A stretch of DNA of 64,000 bases, from contig NZ_CP071793.1 of assembly GCF_017498545.1 (NCBI RefSeq), positions 11,154,256 to 11,218,255 on the forward strand, given 5' to 3'. Every line of letters begins with the position of its first letter. The stretch's first letter is position 1. The notes below the pieces were generated by a model, which was given only the letters and a program-made list of their open reading frames with translations, was not told where the DNA came from and did no database searches. Shown here one piece after another: positions 62,320-64,000 of this stretch. Made by a program: the position numbers and the translations under genes. Source of the stretch: Sulfidibacter corallicola (GTDB lineage: Bacteria > Acidobacteriota > Holophagae > Acanthopleuribacterales > Acanthopleuribacteraceae).

Positions 62320-64000
62320 TCACTCGGCTTGGATCAGCAGGGGCGTCTCGCCCAGGTCGACGTTCAACGCGCCCTCGCCGCTCACCTCCGCCTGGCGCGC
62401 GGAGAACCACGCGTCGCGGTTGAACGCGGCCTCGTCGCCCGCCGTGCCAGGACAGGTCATCGGCACCATTTGGGTGATCGAGACGGTTTGCCCCGCCAGA
62501 TCGGGCAGGTTTAGGGTCAATCGCTGTGATGCCCCGTCCGAACTCCAGCAGATGTAGACGTCCTGGCCTTCGCCGGCACCGTCGACGTAGCGGTACAGCC
62601 ACAGCGGGTTGGTCTCGGATAGGGGTTCCACGGCGGTGAAGTGCGCCGTGCGCTCCGCGAAGAACCGGAAGGCACAGCTCGCCAAGGTTCGCTCGCCATT
62701 CGGGCCGATCAGGCCGTAGCCCGCCCAATTCCCCGATCGCGAGCCGCTCTGCACCGAATGGAGCAACACGATGTCGGCGCCCAGGGCGTAGGCCATCGTC
62801 GGCATCTTGACCACGTAGGCCGCCTGACGCGCCGCGCTCCCCTCGATCTCGTTGAGGGCCGTCACCGTGTCCGGCGCATCCAGGTTGCTGATGCCCGTCT
62901 CGCTGAGCACCCAGGGTTTGCGAGGGAGGTCGCCGCGGTCCATGGCGTCGATGAACGAGGCGCGCAACACGTCGTTGAACTCCTGCCACGGGCCGTAGAA
63001 GTGGAGCCCGTAGACGTCGTACAGCGCGGCCGTGTCGGCATAGTCCCGCGAGAAATCGACCAGGGCTTGGGTTCCGCCGGATACCTGTTCCGGGATCGTG
63101 CCCAGCAGGTGGGGGAAACTTAGGGTGAGATCGGGATTGGCGGCCTTGGCCGTTTCGGCGATGGTCCGGAGGATGGCCGCGAAATTGGCACGCTTGGGCT
63201 CGGGTGTCGAGGCACTGCCGAACTCGGCCATGACCTCGTTGAACGCCTCGAAGTAGCGCAGGTGGGGAAAGGCGGCCAGGACCTCGTTGACGTAGGCGAT
63301 CATCTGCGCCTCTTCGCCTTCGTTGGTGAAATCGATCGGGGTTTCCTCGCCGGATTCGGGACCGGTCCAACTGACCCCGTGTTGTCCCACCAGCGTCGGC
63401 ATGACCCCGAACCGCTCGTCGTTGTCGAGCCAGCGCTCGCGGTTGGCCGTCACGGTTGAATCACTACCGTCCCAGGCCTCGAAGAACACGTCGCGATTCT
63501 GCATCTGCCGCGTGACGATGCGATTGGGATGACCGGCACTCCACCACATCATTTCACGTTGCAGATTGTCCTGACCGGGTACCGTCACCGAGCCGGAAGC
63601 ATTGAACGTGGGAAAGTTGGCGCCGAGACGCGGCAGGCCGGCCAACCCCCGGGTGGCGCCTGGCGTGACGCCCTCGACGGGCACCGGCTCGTAGCCGGCC
63701 ATCGTTTTGCGCGTCTCACCCAAATCGCCGAACAGGGTCATGCCGAACAGGCCCTCGCCGCCACTGGATTCGAGTGAGAGCGATGCACCCCGTTCCCAAT
63801 CCTCGGCCGAAAACCAATCGCTCAGGATCGCCACGGTCTTCTCGTGAGCGGCCAGTTCGACATCGTGGATCGCCACGGATTGGCCGCCTGCATCGCGCAG
63901 CGTCGCGGTCACCTGGGCCGGCAAGGCCACGGCGTTGACCAAGGCGATGCCCATCCAGGATTGATCTTCCTTGTGAAGGTAGGGCAGTAAGGCCGATCGC
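62320..64000 (-). CDS. Glycosidase-like secreted protein (N-terminus beyond window)
   Basis: The minus frame is open from the stop at 62320 to the window edge. The ATG at 63954 is internal, because the codons before it continue the same domain (LLPYLHKEDQSW). The first 110 residues form a beta-rich module like those of the protein at the left edge. A TIM-barrel follows (GANFPTFNASG, MWWSAGHPNRIV), with the catalytic-type motif YFEAFNEV (acid/base Glu) and WVLSETG (possible nucleophile Glu), as in clan GH-A glycoside hydrolases such as GH39 or GH5. A C-terminal beta domain ends GETPLLIQAE. The substrate is unknown. Confidence 0.75.
   Translation of the reverse strand, partial: RSALLPYLHKEDQSWMGIALVNAVALPAQVTATLRDAGGQSVAIHDVELAAHEKTVAILSDWFSAEDWERGASLSLESSGGEGLFGMTLFGDLGETRKTMAGYEPVPVEGVTPGATRGLAGLPRLGANFPTFNASGSVTVPGQDNLQREMMWWSAGHPNRIVTRQMQNRDVFFEAWDGSDSTVTANRERWLDNDERFGVMPTLVGQHGVSWTGPESGEETPIDFTNEGEEAQMIAYVNEVLAAFPHLRYFEAFNEVMAEFGSASTPEPKRANFAAILRTIAETAKAANPDLTLSFPHLLGTIPEQVSGGTQALVDFSRDYADTAALYDVYGLHFYGPWQEFNDVLRASFIDAMDRGDLPRKPWVLSETGISNLDAPDTVTALNEIEGSAARQAAYVVKMPTMAYALGADIVLLHSVQSGSRSGNWAGYGLIGPNGERTLASCAFRFFAERTAHFTAVEPLSETNPLWLYRYVDGAGEGQDVYICWSSDGASQRLTLNLPDLAGQTVSITQMVPMTCPGTAGDEAAFNRDAWFSARQAEVSGEGALNVDLGETPLLIQAE

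Overview
The window looks like the chromosome of a large-genome, high-GC Gram-negative bacterium. Coding regions are clearly GC-rich, while many intergenic gaps are AT-rich and packed with dispersed repeats. An outer-membrane barrel, Tat and Sec signals, lipoproteins and an IPTL-CTERM-like tail all indicate a diderm envelope. An Acidobacteriota lineage near Holophagae/Acanthopleuribacter would fit the gene content, but this is a low-confidence inference. No rRNA, tRNA, CRISPR array or complete insertion sequence was seen.

Layout. 1-3044 (-): a large secreted multidomain protein running off the left edge. 3272-5218 (-): a phosphoesterase with a probable propeller-like tail. 5566-5943: a GxxExxY protein. 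6264-7131: an intergenic repeat array. 7397-14812: a compact nosZ-nosR-nosD-nosF-nosY-nosL cluster for nitrous oxide reduction. 15377-18431: ArsR/SRPBCC pair, DUF899 protein, CxxC membrane protein and a glutathione S-transferase. 18633-22070 (-): two adjacent genes, each starting with a cyclic-nucleotide-binding-like domain, one a methyltransferase and one a patatin phospholipase. 23174-27762 (-): a Rieske oxygenase operon (leader ORF, redoxin/cytochrome c/copper-monooxygenase-like protein, small membrane protein, oxygenase, reductase) diverging from a TetR gene, with two matching operators between them. 28653-29387 (-): a methyltransferase. 30503-31855: an AT-richer secreted protein of unknown function. 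32536-34040+: divergent cytochrome P450 and fatty acid desaturase. 36035-41200: an MMPL/RND transporter, LolA-like protein, outer-membrane barrel and TetR regulator. 41305-42696 (-): a DUF2142 membrane protein. 43196-43927: a secreted unknown. 45633-52760: a giant beta-helix protein with thirteen Calx-beta-like repeats. 52881-53375: an SRPBCC protein. 53832-56102 (-): an ankyrin/PQQ-propeller fusion, diverging from 56515-61356, a giant hybrid sensor kinase. 62320-64000 (-): a glycosidase-like secreted protein running off the right edge.

How the genes work together. The nos genes encode the enzyme (NosZ), its electron donor (NosR) and the copper-site maturation machinery (NosDFY, NosL). The Rieske operon supplies an oxygenase, its reductase and extracytoplasmic redox partners under a local TetR repressor. 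The RND cluster joins an inner-membrane pump to a periplasmic carrier and an outer-membrane barrel, again with its own TetR gene. The patatin/methyltransferase pair could make a fatty-acid methyl ester signal, which is a hypothesis only.

The least expected features lie between genes. A structured element of about 200 bp occurs three times, and one copy interrupts a duplicated spacer whose other copy lacks it, giving an internal empty-site comparison. Several other families of short dispersed repeats fill nearly every non-coding gap.
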